Positions 1 to 7,190 of a stretch of 24,962 nt of DNA are shown piece after piece. This stretch comes from Elysia marginata. Its lineage: Eukaryota > Mollusca > Gastropoda > Plakobranchidae. Every line of letters begins with the position of its first letter. The stretch's first letter is position 1. The notes below the pieces were generated by a model, which was not told the DNA's origin, did not search any database, and was given only the letters and a program-made list of their open reading frames with translations. The translations under genes and the position numbers were made by a program. Location: positions 1 through 24,962 of the forward strand of contig BMAT01000196.1 of the NCBI GenBank assembly GCA_019649035.1. Reading direction: 5' to 3'.

Positions 1-285
1 CAGGTTACTTCTGTTTTAAAGAATTTACAGTTTAGAATACAAACGGTACTCAACGCAAGGAAATCAAAATATATACTACTCAATGCCCCCAATGGAAAGA
101 TAAATGAGATAAAGAGCCTTTTGCCCGTACTGAAAAGCCCCACTGTAATACCACTTGCAATGGAAGGGTGGAGTAGCATACACACTGTGATAGAAGAAGA
201 TAAATTTTGGCAAGTGATAGATAAACTAAAGGTTGCCGGAGCAGAAGGCATCTTAGTTTGCCCTATAGAAAAAATGATCCTGTAA
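1..285 (+). CDS. hisG: ATP phosphoribosyltransferase, C-terminal part (long-form HisG)
   Basis: The first 94 codons of the window are open in frame 1 and end at TAA 283-285; the 5' part lies outside. HisG joins ATP and PRPP in the committed step of histidine synthesis. The visible part matches the C-terminal regulatory (PII/ACT-like) domain of long-form HisG: an N-P-N-G-K loop ('NAPNGKI'), then 'PTVIPLAMEGWSSIHTV', and a final 'GAEGILVCPIEKMIL' close to the usual family ending. Having this domain implies a homohexameric enzyme that is feedback-inhibited by histidine and needs no HisZ partner (family knowledge). One base separates its stop from the GTG of hisD, so the two are co-transcribed. 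Identity is confident; the catalytic domain cannot be judged. Confidence 0.93.
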   Translation, partial: QVTSVLKNLQFRIQTVLNARKSKYILLNAPNGKINEIKSLLPVLKSPTVIPLAMEGWSSIHTVIEEDKFWQVIDKLKVAGAEGILVCPIEKMIL

Positions 286-286
286 G

Positions 287-1579
287 GTGGAATCTATTTA
301 TAATTTAGATAGAACCCAATGGCAGAAACTTATCAAAAGACCTAGTCTATCTCTAGACACCATTCAACCACTTGTAGATGAGGTTTTTGAAGAAGTTAAA
401 ACCTATGGCGATGTGGCTTTGAAGAAGTACACACAGATGTTTGACGGCGTTTGTCTTGAAAATATTAAAGTCTCTCAAAGTGAAATAGAGGTAGCGAATA
501 GTAAAATTTCTAGCTCACTCAAAACCGCTATTTCTACTGCTAAGTCAAATATTGAAAAATTTCACAAAGCACAAAAAGTAAATAGGCTGACAGTAGAAAC
601 TGCCAAAGGGGTTATTTGCTATCAGGAAAAACGCCCTATAGGTAAAGTAGGCATTTACATTCCCGGAGGTACAGCCCCTCTTTTTTCAACTGTTTTAATG
701 TTAGCTGTTCCTGCCAAAATAGCGCGTTGTAAGGAGATTGTAATGTGTTCTCCTCCCGATAAAAATGGGAACATAGCAGCTGAAATTTTATACACGGCTT
801 CAGTCTGTGGGGTAACAACTATCTTCAAAGTTGGTGGCATACAAGCCATCGCTACAATGACCTTTGGAACGGAATGTATCCCCAAAGTTTATAAAATATT
901 TGGACCTGGAAACCAATATGTTACCCTAGCAAAGCAACACGCCACTAAATATGGAGTGGCGATAGATATGCCTGCAGGACCTAGTGAGCTACTTGTCCTT
1001 GCAGATGAGTCTGCCGAGCCGGAATTTATCGCTGCTGACCTACTCTCCCAAGCAGAACACGGTGTGGATAGTCAGGTGGTTTTGGTAGCACTTTCTAGAA
1101 ATACTTTACGGCAAGTCGAAAAACAAGTGAGCAAACAAATGGAATCACTCCCTAGGAGAGAAATTGTCAAAAAAGTTATGGACCACTCAAAGTTAATCTA
1201 TACAGATAGTAAGGTTAAGGCTATAGATTTTGTCAATGACTATGCCCCCGAACACCTTATCATTGCTACTAAAGATAATGATATTTTCGTTGACAGAATA
1301 GAAAATGCGGGTTCTGTTTTTTTAGGTGTCTACACTCCCGAAAGTGCAGGAGACTACGCTTCTGGGACAAATCACACGCTCCCTACAAACGGGTTTTCAA
1401 AGGTTTTTAGTGGCGTGAACTTAGACTCCTTTCAAAAGTCTATCACCTTTCAAAAGATAAGCAAAGAGGGGCTTAAAAATATTGGAGAAACCATTGAGAC
1501 TATGGCTGAATCAGAGGGGCTACAGGCCCACAGAAATGCGGTGTCCATAAGACTAAAAAAGTTAACACATGGAAATTGA
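287..1579 (+). CDS. hisD: Histidinol dehydrogenase
   Basis: Cytosolic, Zn-dependent, NAD-linked enzyme that oxidises L-histidinol to histidine in two steps. Its 430 residues are the normal family length. Visible motifs are 'IFGPGNQYVTLAK' (about 204-216), 'DMPAGPSELLVLAD' (227-240), 'SQAEHG' (254-259), 'YAPEHL' (319-324) and 'ESAGDYASGTNHTLPT' (352-367). By alignment from memory with the E. coli enzyme (offset of four), the catalytic pair is E322/H323 and the zinc ligands are Q255, H258, D356 and H415; all are present. The start is GTG at 287, one base after the hisG stop, with AAGG just overlapping it. The last 11 bases overlap the start of hisC, a sign of translational coupling. Nothing is missing or broken. 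Confidence 0.97.
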   Translation: MESIYNLDRTQWQKLIKRPSLSLDTIQPLVDEVFEEVKTYGDVALKKYTQMFDGVCLENIKVSQSEIEVANSKISSSLKTAISTAKSNIEKFHKAQKVNRLTVETAKGVICYQEKRPIGKVGIYIPGGTAPLFSTVLMLAVPAKIARCKEIVMCSPPDKNGNIAAEILYTASVCGVTTIFKVGGIQAIATMTFGTECIPKVYKIFGPGNQYVTLAKQHATKYGVAIDMPAGPSELLVLADESAEPEFIAADLLSQAEHGVDSQVVLVALSRNTLRQVEKQVSKQMESLPRREIVKKVMDHSKLIYTDSKVKAIDFVNDYAPEHLIIATKDNDIFVDRIENAGSVFLGVYTPESAGDYASGTNHTLPTNGFSKVFSGVNLDSFQKSITFQKISKEGLKNIGETIETMAESEGLQAHRNAVSIRLKKLTHGN

Positions 1580-2600
1580 CATCAAAAAACTTGTCCGTCC
1601 TAATATCTTAAAAATGTTGCCTTTTAGTTCTGCTAGGTCCGAATTTGGCAGAAATAGAGAGGGGCTTGTATTTTTGGACGCCAATGAAAGCCCATTTGAA
1701 AACGGGATAAATAGATACCCTGACCCCCACCACGAAACCTTGAAAAATCTTATTTCCAAACAGAAAAATATAGACAGAAAAAACATATTTTTAGGAAATG
1801 GAAGTGACGAAGTTTTGGACTTGATATTTAGAGTATTCTGCTTGCCTAAAAAAGACAGCATTATAACACTCTTCCCTACTTTTGAGATGTACAGTGTACT
1901 AGCTGATCTAAATGATATAACGAATATAGAAATCCCATTGGGCAAAAGTTTTGAGCCAAATATTGAGAAAATTCTCAGTACAAAGGGTAAAATACTATTT
2001 CTCTGTTCCCCTAATAATCCCACGGGAAACTCAATACACAGAGATTCCATAATTCAGTTAGTATCCTGTTTTGAGGGCATTGTAGTTTTGGACGAAGCCT
2101 ATATAGATTTCTCTCCTTTCCCAAGTTCTATAAATATACTGCACAAATATCCAAATCTTATACTCATCCAAACGCTATCAAAGGCTTGGGGGATGGCAGG
2201 TCTTCGTTTGGGTATCTGCTTCGCATCAGAATTTATAGTAGACCTACTCAATAAAATAAAACCGCCTTATAATATAAGTTCTCTAAGCCAAACCAAAGCC
2301 ATTGAGGAACTCCAAAAACCGTGGGAAGTCAAAGCACATATAAAGGATATTCTCACTGAAAAAAATAAATTGGAAAAGGCTCTTACAAAGGTTCATTTCG
2401 TAAAGAAAATATACCCCAGCAATGCCAATTTTTTACTAATAAAAGTAGATGATGCGCCTCTTCGTTACCGACAGTTAATAGCACAAAAGGTGATTGTGAG
2501 AGACCGCTCTAGCCAAGTGGGTTTAGAAAACAGCCTGAGAATAACCATTGGCACAAAGGAAGAAAATGAAATGTTGTTAAAAAAACTCAAACACCTATAA
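1569..2600 (+). CDS. hisC: Histidinol-phosphate aminotransferase
   Basis: PLP enzyme (fold type I) that transfers the amino group from glutamate to imidazole-acetol phosphate, giving histidinol phosphate. It has 343 residues, typical for the family. Landmarks are 'GNGSDE' (76-81, phosphate-binding turn), 'CSPNNPTGN' (146-154), 'VVLDEAY' with D175 and Y178 (ring nitrogen and oxygen contacts), and 'SKAWGMAGLRLG', where K205 is the expected Schiff-base lysine and R213 a phosphate contact. The ATG at 1569 lies inside the last codons of hisD (11-bp overlap), and the stop directly abuts the ATG of hisB. This layout means one polycistronic message. Full length with no anomaly. Confidence 0.96.
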   Translation: MEIDIKKLVRPNILKMLPFSSARSEFGRNREGLVFLDANESPFENGINRYPDPHHETLKNLISKQKNIDRKNIFLGNGSDEVLDLIFRVFCLPKKDSIITLFPTFEMYSVLADLNDITNIEIPLGKSFEPNIEKILSTKGKILFLCSPNNPTGNSIHRDSIIQLVSCFEGIVVLDEAYIDFSPFPSSINILHKYPNLILIQTLSKAWGMAGLRLGICFASEFIVDLLNKIKPPYNISSLSQTKAIEELQKPWEVKAHIKDILTEKNKLEKALTKVHFVKKIYPSNANFLLIKVDDAPLRYRQLIAQKVIVRDRSSQVGLENSLRITIGTKEENEMLLKKLKHL

Positions 2601-3737
2601 ATGAAAAAAGTATTGTTTATAGACCGAGATGGCACCATAGTTTTGGAACCAAAAAAAGACCTACAACTGGACAGCTTTGAAAAGCTGATATTTTATCCCA
2701 ATGTGATACAAAATATGTCTAAAATCTCTCAATTGGGGTATGAAATAGTGATGATTACAAACCAAGACGGATTGGGGACGACTTCATTCCCAGAAGAGAC
2801 CTTTTGGCCTATCCAAAACTTCATTATAGAGACTTTTAAAAATGAAGGCATTACATTTAGTGATGTTTTTATAGACCGTTCTTTTCCAAAAGATAATAGC
2901 CCCAATAGGAAACCCCGCACAGGAATGCTCACAAAATACATTGATAATAAGAATTATGACATGACACATTCCTTTGTGATCGGCGATAGAATGACCGATG
3001 TGGAACTCTCAAAAAACTTGGGATGCAAGGCTATTTTTATAGATAATAAAACACCTCATGGACTAGAGGAGTTGTCATCTAAAAATGAAGAATTAGAGCC
3101 ATTTATTGCACTAAAAACAAATTGCTGGAAAAACATCTATCATACGCTTGCATTACATAATAGAACTATCACTATTGAGAGAAAAACAAAGGAAACAGAT
3201 GTTTTTATATCTATTGATTTGGACGGAAACGGAAATAGCCAAATCCGTACCGGAATCCCTTTTTTTGACCATATGCTAGAGCAAATATCTAGGCACGGAC
3301 TTATAGATTTGGAAATTAAAACAAAGGGGGACTTGGAAGTAGATGAGCATCACACCATAGAAGATACGGGCATCGCATTGGGGGAGGCTTTTATCAAAGC
3401 ATTAGGTAACAAAGCAGGTATAGAACGCTATGGATTTTGTTTGCCTATGGATGACTGCTTGGCACAGGTTTCTATTGACTTTGGAGGAAGAAATTGGTTA
3501 GTTTGGGACGCAAAATTTAAAAGGGAAAAGATAGGAGATATGCCTACTGAAATGTTCTCACATTTCTTCAAATCTTTCTCTGATGGAGCCAAAGCAAACC
3601 TCAATATAAAAGCAGGTGGGACTAATGAACATCACAAGATAGAAGCTGTTTTTAAAGCCTTTGCAAAAGCTTTGAAAATGGCCGTTAAAAGAGACCCTGA
3701 AAAGTTAATTTTGCCTTCTACAAAAGGCATACTTTAA
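2601..3737 (+). CDS. hisB: Bifunctional histidinol-phosphatase / imidazoleglycerol-phosphate dehydratase
   Basis: Fusion enzyme catalysing two histidine steps. Residues 1 to about 170 are a HAD-type phosphatase: 'DRDGT' (8-12, nucleophile D8 and acid/base D10), 'TNQDGLG' (53-59), 'RKPRTGM' (103-109) and '[10 protein letters not shown]' (128-137). Residues from about 188 are the dehydratase, with two Mn-binding motifs, 'HHTIED' (250-255) and '[11 protein letters not shown]' (343-353). It has 378 residues, slightly longer than the E. coli fusion. The E. coli phosphatase half binds zinc through a Cys/His loop just before 'RKP'; here the loop at about 94-103 has no cysteine. I take this as a lineage trait, not damage. 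It starts with no gap after hisC and ends one base before hisH. Confidence 0.96.
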   Translation: MKKVLFIDRDGTIVLEPKKDLQLDSFEKLIFYPNVIQNMSKISQLGYEIVMITNQDGLGTTSFPEETFWPIQNFIIETFKNEGITFSDVFIDRSFPKDNSPNRKPRTGMLTKYIDNKNYDMTHSFVIGDRMTDVELSKNLGCKAIFIDNKTPHGLEELSSKNEELEPFIALKTNCWKNIYHTLALHNRTITIERKTKETDVFISIDLDGNGNSQIRTGIPFFDHMLEQISRHGLIDLEIKTKGDLEVDEHHTIEDTGIALGEAFIKALGNKAGIERYGFCLPMDDCLAQVSIDFGGRNWLVWDAKFKREKIGDMPTEMFSHFFKSFSDGAKANLNIKAGGTNEHHKIEAVFKAFAKALKMAVKRDPEKLILPSTKGIL

Positions 3738-3738
3738 A

Positions 3739-4323
3739 ATGAAAGTCTGCATTATTGATTATGGGACGGGGAATATCCGTTCGGTCAAGTTTGCACTCCA
3801 AAGACTGGGATGCGAAGCTATTTTAACAAACAACACGGAAAGTTTAAAACGCGCTGAGAGAATTATATTTCCAGGAGTAGGACACGCCCATACGGCCATG
3901 CTCAAACTCAAAGAAGACAACTTAGATAAACTTATTCCTTCCCTAAAACAACCCGTTTTGGGAATATGTATTGGTATGCAACTGATGTGTAATTTTTCTG
4001 AAGAAGGCCAAACCAAAGGATTAGAAATTTTCAACACAGAAGTTAAAAAGCTATCGGGAGAGATGAAAGTGCCACAAATGGGATGGAATAATATAAACCA
4101 TTTAAAAACAGATTTGTTTTACGACATTCCTGAAAATGAACATATGTATTTTGTTAATAGTTATGTCGCATCACCATGTGAGGAAACTATAGCGATAACA
4201 GAATATGGAGGGGATTTTTCGGCTGCCCTAAATAGAGATAACTTTTACGCGGTACAATTTCACCCCGAGAAAAGTGGTAAAATGGGATATAAACTCTTGG
4301 AGAATTTTCTAAATAATGGATAA
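3739..4323 (+). CDS. hisH: Imidazole glycerol phosphate synthase, glutamine amidotransferase subunit
   Basis: Class I glutaminase that supplies ammonia to HisF, making imidazole glycerol phosphate and AICAR. Catalytic triad: C77 in 'LGICIGMQLM', H175 and E177 in 'VQFHPEKSG'. The oxyanion-type 'PGVGH' loop is at 45-49, and 'PQMGWNNI' at 112-119 is typical of HisH. At 194 residues it is full length. It begins one base after the hisB stop and is the last gene of this operon: its partner hisF, normally two genes downstream after hisA in this phylum, is not in the window. The protein can only work if hisF is elsewhere in the genome. Confidence 0.96.
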   Translation: MKVCIIDYGTGNIRSVKFALQRLGCEAILTNNTESLKRAERIIFPGVGHAHTAMLKLKEDNLDKLIPSLKQPVLGICIGMQLMCNFSEEGQTKGLEIFNTEVKKLSGEMKVPQMGWNNINHLKTDLFYDIPENEHMYFVNSYVASPCEETIAITEYGGDFSAALNRDNFYAVQFHPEKSGKMGYKLLENFLNNG

Positions 4324-4486
4324 TAGGGGGTACATATCTCTGTACATTATGTGATGCTATCAGCAAAATAAAAGGGGATATTGTGTCTTTCTCATAGTCA
4401 ACCTTATGGCTTATCAAATCCAAATTACAATAAAATAATGATCAAACCATAGCCATTAAAAAAACATAAAATTTTAGATGTTAGTC

Positions 4487-4567
4487 GTGCGATGGTTTCT
4501 AATTCTTTTGATTTATCGCACTTGGTCATTGAATCTAACCAAGTCCGTGCCTCAATTTAAATTGAGG
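4487..4567. repeat. Cluster of three inverted repeats between convergent hisH and the oxidoreductase gene
   Basis: Three neighbouring dyads lie in the 251-bp convergent gap. The first is GTGCGAT (4487-4493) with ATCGCAC (4515-4521), 21-base loop. The second is CTTGGT (4521-4526) with ACCAAG (4538-4543), 11-base loop. The third is the perfect 18-bp palindrome CCTCAATTTAAATTGAGG (4550-4567), seven bases past the stop of the minus-strand gene. In addition AAACCAT (4444-4450) can pair with ATGGTTT (4492-4498), an alternative fold. None is followed by a clean U-tract, so a classic intrinsic terminator is uncertain. The position suggests two-way transcription ending or an element remnant. The rest of 4324-4574 holds no gene I can support. 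Confidence 0.5.
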
Positions 4568-4574
4568 AGATTAT

Positions 4575-5561
4575 TTAGTGCTTTATTACTATCTTACCGA
4601 TGGTTTTTCCACTTTCTAATAGGCTGTGTGCTTTTTTGAAATTATCTACCGTAAACCCTTCTAAGATCTTTTTAATAATAGGTTTTAATTCCTCCGATTC
4701 GAATAAATCAGCCGTTTTATTTAGCATATAATGTTGTTCTATCATATCATCGGATTTAGATATAGAGCGGTTAGACATCAGTTCCCAAGAGAAAGTAGCA
4801 CTTTTGTTTTTTAGCCCATTGAGTACTATGGGGGCTCTGCTTGTACTGATGGACGCAATATGTCCTTGTGACTTGATAAGTTCTATCATGGCATTCCAGT
4901 AAAAATTGGTGTCTACAAAGTCCAAAATATAGTCTACATCTTGAAAGCCCAAATTTCGCACTTCGTTTACCAAATCTTTGTGATCTACAACATGGTCCAC
5001 ACCAATATTTTTACACCATTTTATGGCCTCCTTACCAGATGCTGTAGCGATGATCGTTGCATCTAAAACCTTCTTTGCAAGTTGGATAACTATAGAAGCT
5101 AAAGCTCTAGCACCACCGATGATCAAAATCGTCTTGTTTTGGTCGGCCTGTTTGGAAAGTCTCATTCTGTCAAAGAGTATTTCCGAAGCAGTTAAAGCGA
5201 TGAGAGGGATTGCCGCCAATTGTACATCATCCAAATTTTTTGGAGCACGCCCTACAATACGTTCATCTATCAGTTGGTATTCTGTGTTAGTATCCGAATG
5301 AGTTATATCTCCAGGATAAAAAATCCTATCCCCTTTTTCAAAAAGACCGACCTCACTACCTGTTTCTTCTACGATTCCAACAACATCCCATCCCAATATT
5401 TTGGATTTATCTTTCGCATAAATCTGTCTTATTTTATAGTCTACAGGGTCAATGGATACCGCACTAATATTCACCAACAATTCTCTTCCCGAGGGTTTTG
5501 GTTTTGGCATTTGAAATGCCATAAAATTATTTGTTTCAGAGATTGGGAGTGATTGTTTCAT
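4575..5561 (-). CDS. Zinc-type alcohol dehydrogenase-like / NADPH:quinone reductase family protein
   Basis: Medium-chain dehydrogenase/reductase, 328 residues. It has the GroES-like N-domain ('VSIDPVDYKIR' 36-45, 'LGWDVVGIV' 56-64) and the stretches 'YPGDI...EYQLIDERIVG' (82-104) and 'DMIEQHYMLNK', which fit the zinc-type alcohol dehydrogenase-like subgroup (TIGR02817 type, from memory). Despite that name no zinc-ligand cysteine cluster is visible, as in quinone reductases; the expected cofactor is NADPH and the substrate is unknown. Odd point: the Rossmann turn, expected as GGAGGVGSI, reads 'GGARALASI' (149-157), losing three glycines. The frame is otherwise intact. It lies 18 bases after a broken small ORF on the same strand, and divergent from an AraC-type regulator that may control it (inference). 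Confidence 0.85.
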   Translation of the reverse strand: MKQSLPISETNNFMAFQMPKPKPSGRELLVNISAVSIDPVDYKIRQIYAKDKSKILGWDVVGIVEETGSEVGLFEKGDRIFYPGDITHSDTNTEYQLIDERIVGRAPKNLDDVQLAAIPLIALTASEILFDRMRLSKQADQNKTILIIGGARALASIVIQLAKKVLDATIIATASGKEAIKWCKNIGVDHVVDHKDLVNEVRNLGFQDVDYILDFVDTNFYWNAMIELIKSQGHIASISTSRAPIVLNGLKNKSATFSWELMSNRSISKSDDMIEQHYMLNKTADLFESEELKPIIKKILEGFTVDNFKKAHSLLESGKTIGKIVIKH

Positions 5562-5579
5562 TCTAATTGCCTTTATGAA

Positions 5580-5828
5580 TTATTGATTTAAAAAATATTT
5601 TCTTAACTTGCCTCCTTGAATCATTGGGATGTACACTGATATTTCTTTTTCATTTAGAAAAATATCGGTAGCTCCTGAACTTAATCATCTGACGATACTT
5701 TCAAGGTTATTAAAGCCTACCAATCCGAAGTCTTTTTTGGGAACTAACTGCAAATTGTCATTCGAATTGAAAACGGAAGTTAATATAGATATAAGAATTA
5801 AAATCATATTTTTTAAATTTTTTATCAT
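5580..5828 (-). pseudogene. Broken small ORF, possibly a secreted protein, with one in-frame TGA
   Basis: On the minus strand an ATG at 5828-5826 opens 47 codons ending at TGA 5687-5685. The same frame then runs on for 34 more codons to TAA 5582-5580, 18 bases before the oxidoreductase start. The first part begins M-I-K-N-L-K and continues with a run of Ile/Leu/Ser to about residue 20, like a signal peptide or anchor, followed by a charged segment ending 'FGLVGFNNLESIVR'. After the TGA the frame still looks protein-like ('LSSGATDIFLNEKE', 'VYIPMIQGG'). I do not recognise the family. A nonsense mutation in an 82-codon gene is the simplest reading; a genuine 47-residue peptide is possible. A plus-strand frame over the same bases has no such signature. 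Confidence 0.4.
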
Positions 5829-5962
5829 ATTATTTGTACTTATTTACACTTTTATTAAATTATTATATTAATATTTAAATATCCATTTTAATATAGCATT
5901 AATAGGAAAATCCCTGTTGGACTATATCTGGAATCAGTATTTCTATGAAATCGTGATATTTT

Positions 5963-6085
5963 TTGTAAAAAAAATGCCAATAGCAAATGATATTTTATGT
6001 TCATAGTGTTTATTTTATGGTACAAATTTAAGTTTACAGAGACAAGAGTATTATTGTAAAAAAACAGGGGCTTTTTGTAAAAAAA
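5963..6085 (+). promoter_or_regulatory. Three copies of TTGTAAAAAAA, likely AraC-type operator
   Basis: The 11-mer TTGTAAAAAAA occurs at 5963-5973, 6054-6064 and 6075-6085, all in the same orientation in the space between the divergent broken ORF/oxidoreductase genes and the AraC-family gene. The last two copies start 21 bases apart, two helical turns, which is the usual spacing of tandem AraC-family half-sites. The last copy ends seven bases before the first possible start codon (TTG 6093), where bound protein would interfere with its own promoter or translation start. Autoregulation and control of the divergent gene are inference. The surrounding DNA is A/T-rich, so one copy could be chance; three in order with 21-bp phasing is less likely so. 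The rest of 5829-6092 shows no gene. Confidence 0.45.
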
Positions 6086-6092
6086 GATTATA

Positions 6093-6920
6093 TTGGCGAC
6101 TGTGAATCGTTTTTCCTTTAATAGTTCTCTCGGGGTTTTTAAACTAACTTTTAAAGAGTATCCCTGTACGCAATGTATACATAACTTTTATCAGTTGATA
6201 TTTGTGATATCCGGTCATGGTAAGCACTTTATCAAAGAAAGTACCGTTGAATATAAAAAAAACGATGTTTTTCTGATTACCCCAAAAAACTATCACTTTC
6301 TTGAAATAAAGGAGGAGTCAACCTTCATATATATAAAATTTACTGAACAAGTTTTTTTGAATTGTTTTAGAGGGGATGTCTCTCCCTTTTGGATTAACAA
6401 ACTGAAATTTTTGCAAGAATATTTTAACATTATCCCAGAGAGCCTTTTAAAAAACAATAAAAATGTCAAGAAAATTTTTTCAATGGTAGAGATACTCTAT
6501 GAGGAGTTTCAGAATGTAACCCCATCTTCAGATGATTTCACCATTGAGCTTTTTAAAGCTCTTTTACTACTTATTTCACGAAATTTAGCACCTTTAGGTC
6601 CTAAAACCAGTAGAATTGAGCGCGATAACTTAGATAATATATTGACATTTATATGTCAAAATATCTATGACAAGGAGAAGCTGAAAAAGGCTTATCTGGC
6701 AAAAAAGTTTAACCGCTCTCCACACTATTTGGGGGAATATATAAAAAAGCAATTTGGCATGGGACTCAAAGAGATGATACTTCAAACAAGACTAAGAGCA
6801 GCCGAACAACTCTTTATGCGCAGTTGTCTTACCGCTAACGAAATTGCGGAGAAAGTAGGATTTTACGATACCAGCCATATGATAAAGATGTCTAAAAAGT
6901 ACGATTTTTTTAACTCCTGA
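6093..6920 (+). CDS. AraC-family transcriptional regulator, C-terminus shortened
   Basis: 275 residues. The N-terminal half is a cupin-like sensor domain ('FYQLIFVISGHGKHFI' 32-47, 'YKKNDVFLITPKNYHFLEI' 54-72). The C-terminal half carries two helix-turn-helix units: about 197-219 ('KKAYLAKKFNRSPHYLGEYIKKQFG') and 246-268 ('LTANEIAEKVGFYDTSHMIKMSKK'). There is no ATG: the frame opens after TAA 6078-6080 and the only standard starts are TTG 6093 and GTG 6102, three codons in. The end is odd. Members normally finish with K-K-x-x-G-x-(S/T)-P-x-x-(Y/F)-R; here a T7 run at 6905-6911 is followed by 'NS' and stop, and the L-T-P of that motif appears in another frame just beyond. Ligand unknown. Confidence 0.8.
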   Translation: MATVNRFSFNSSLGVFKLTFKEYPCTQCIHNFYQLIFVISGHGKHFIKESTVEYKKNDVFLITPKNYHFLEIKEESTFIYIKFTEQVFLNCFRGDVSPFWINKLKFLQEYFNIIPESLLKNNKNVKKIFSMVEILYEEFQNVTPSSDDFTIELFKALLLLISRNLAPLGPKTSRIERDNLDNILTFICQNIYDKEKLKKAYLAKKFNRSPHYLGEYIKKQFGMGLKEMILQTRLRAAEQLFMRSCLTANEIAEKVGFYDTSHMIKMSKKYDFFNS

Positions 6921-7190
6921 TTGATAGTGTCGGAAATCTAGGGAAAACCTTAGTTCAATTTACTAATCTTTAAAAGATTTAACTTATATATTTCTTCAGA
7001 TACTGAATAAAATCTTCGTTAATCATAATGTTAAAAAATTACACTACAAAAGTAAAAATTTGATTAAATAGAAAGAAATAAGTATTTTTATCGTAAAAAT
7101 TATATAATTAAGTTATAAAAAATTGTCTTTTAAGTTAAACTTACAAGTACGGCAAATATGGGCATGAAAATAAAATGTAGAAAAAAGTTG
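6921..7190. other. AT-rich convergent intergenic region
   Basis: 270 bases between the convergent ends of the AraC-family gene and polA. I see no supported gene, no RNA and no strong terminator. A near-palindrome AATCTTTAAAAGATT is present near 6966-6980. A 14-codon minus-strand ORF at 7026-6982 ('INEDFIQYLKKYIS') looks protein-like but is too short to call. Confidence 0.5.

Noticed and set aside
2894..2923. Loss of zinc-binding cysteines in the HisB phosphatase loop as a sign of inactivation
   Set aside because: All catalytic residues and the flanking motifs are intact; the cysteine-free loop is probably normal for this phylum.
4480..4560. Protein-like reading of about 30 codons before TAA near 4558 ('SFDLSHLVIESNQVRASI')
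   Set aside because: No start codon with support, no recognised family, and it coincides with the inverted repeats.
5685..5687. In-frame TGA in the small ORF read as selenocysteine
   Set aside because: No plausible SECIS-like stem was seen directly after it and the context is not a known selenoprotein; a nonsense mutation is simpler.
5629..5871. 80-codon plus-strand ORF in the divergent spacer
   Set aside because: It overlaps a minus-strand frame with a signal-peptide-like start and a sensible operon position; its own C-terminus is just AT-rich F/I/L codons.
6982..7026. 14-codon minus-strand ORF resembling the start of an RNA methyltransferase (TrmH-like)
   Set aside because: Too short for a homology claim; the frames after its stop do not continue the match.
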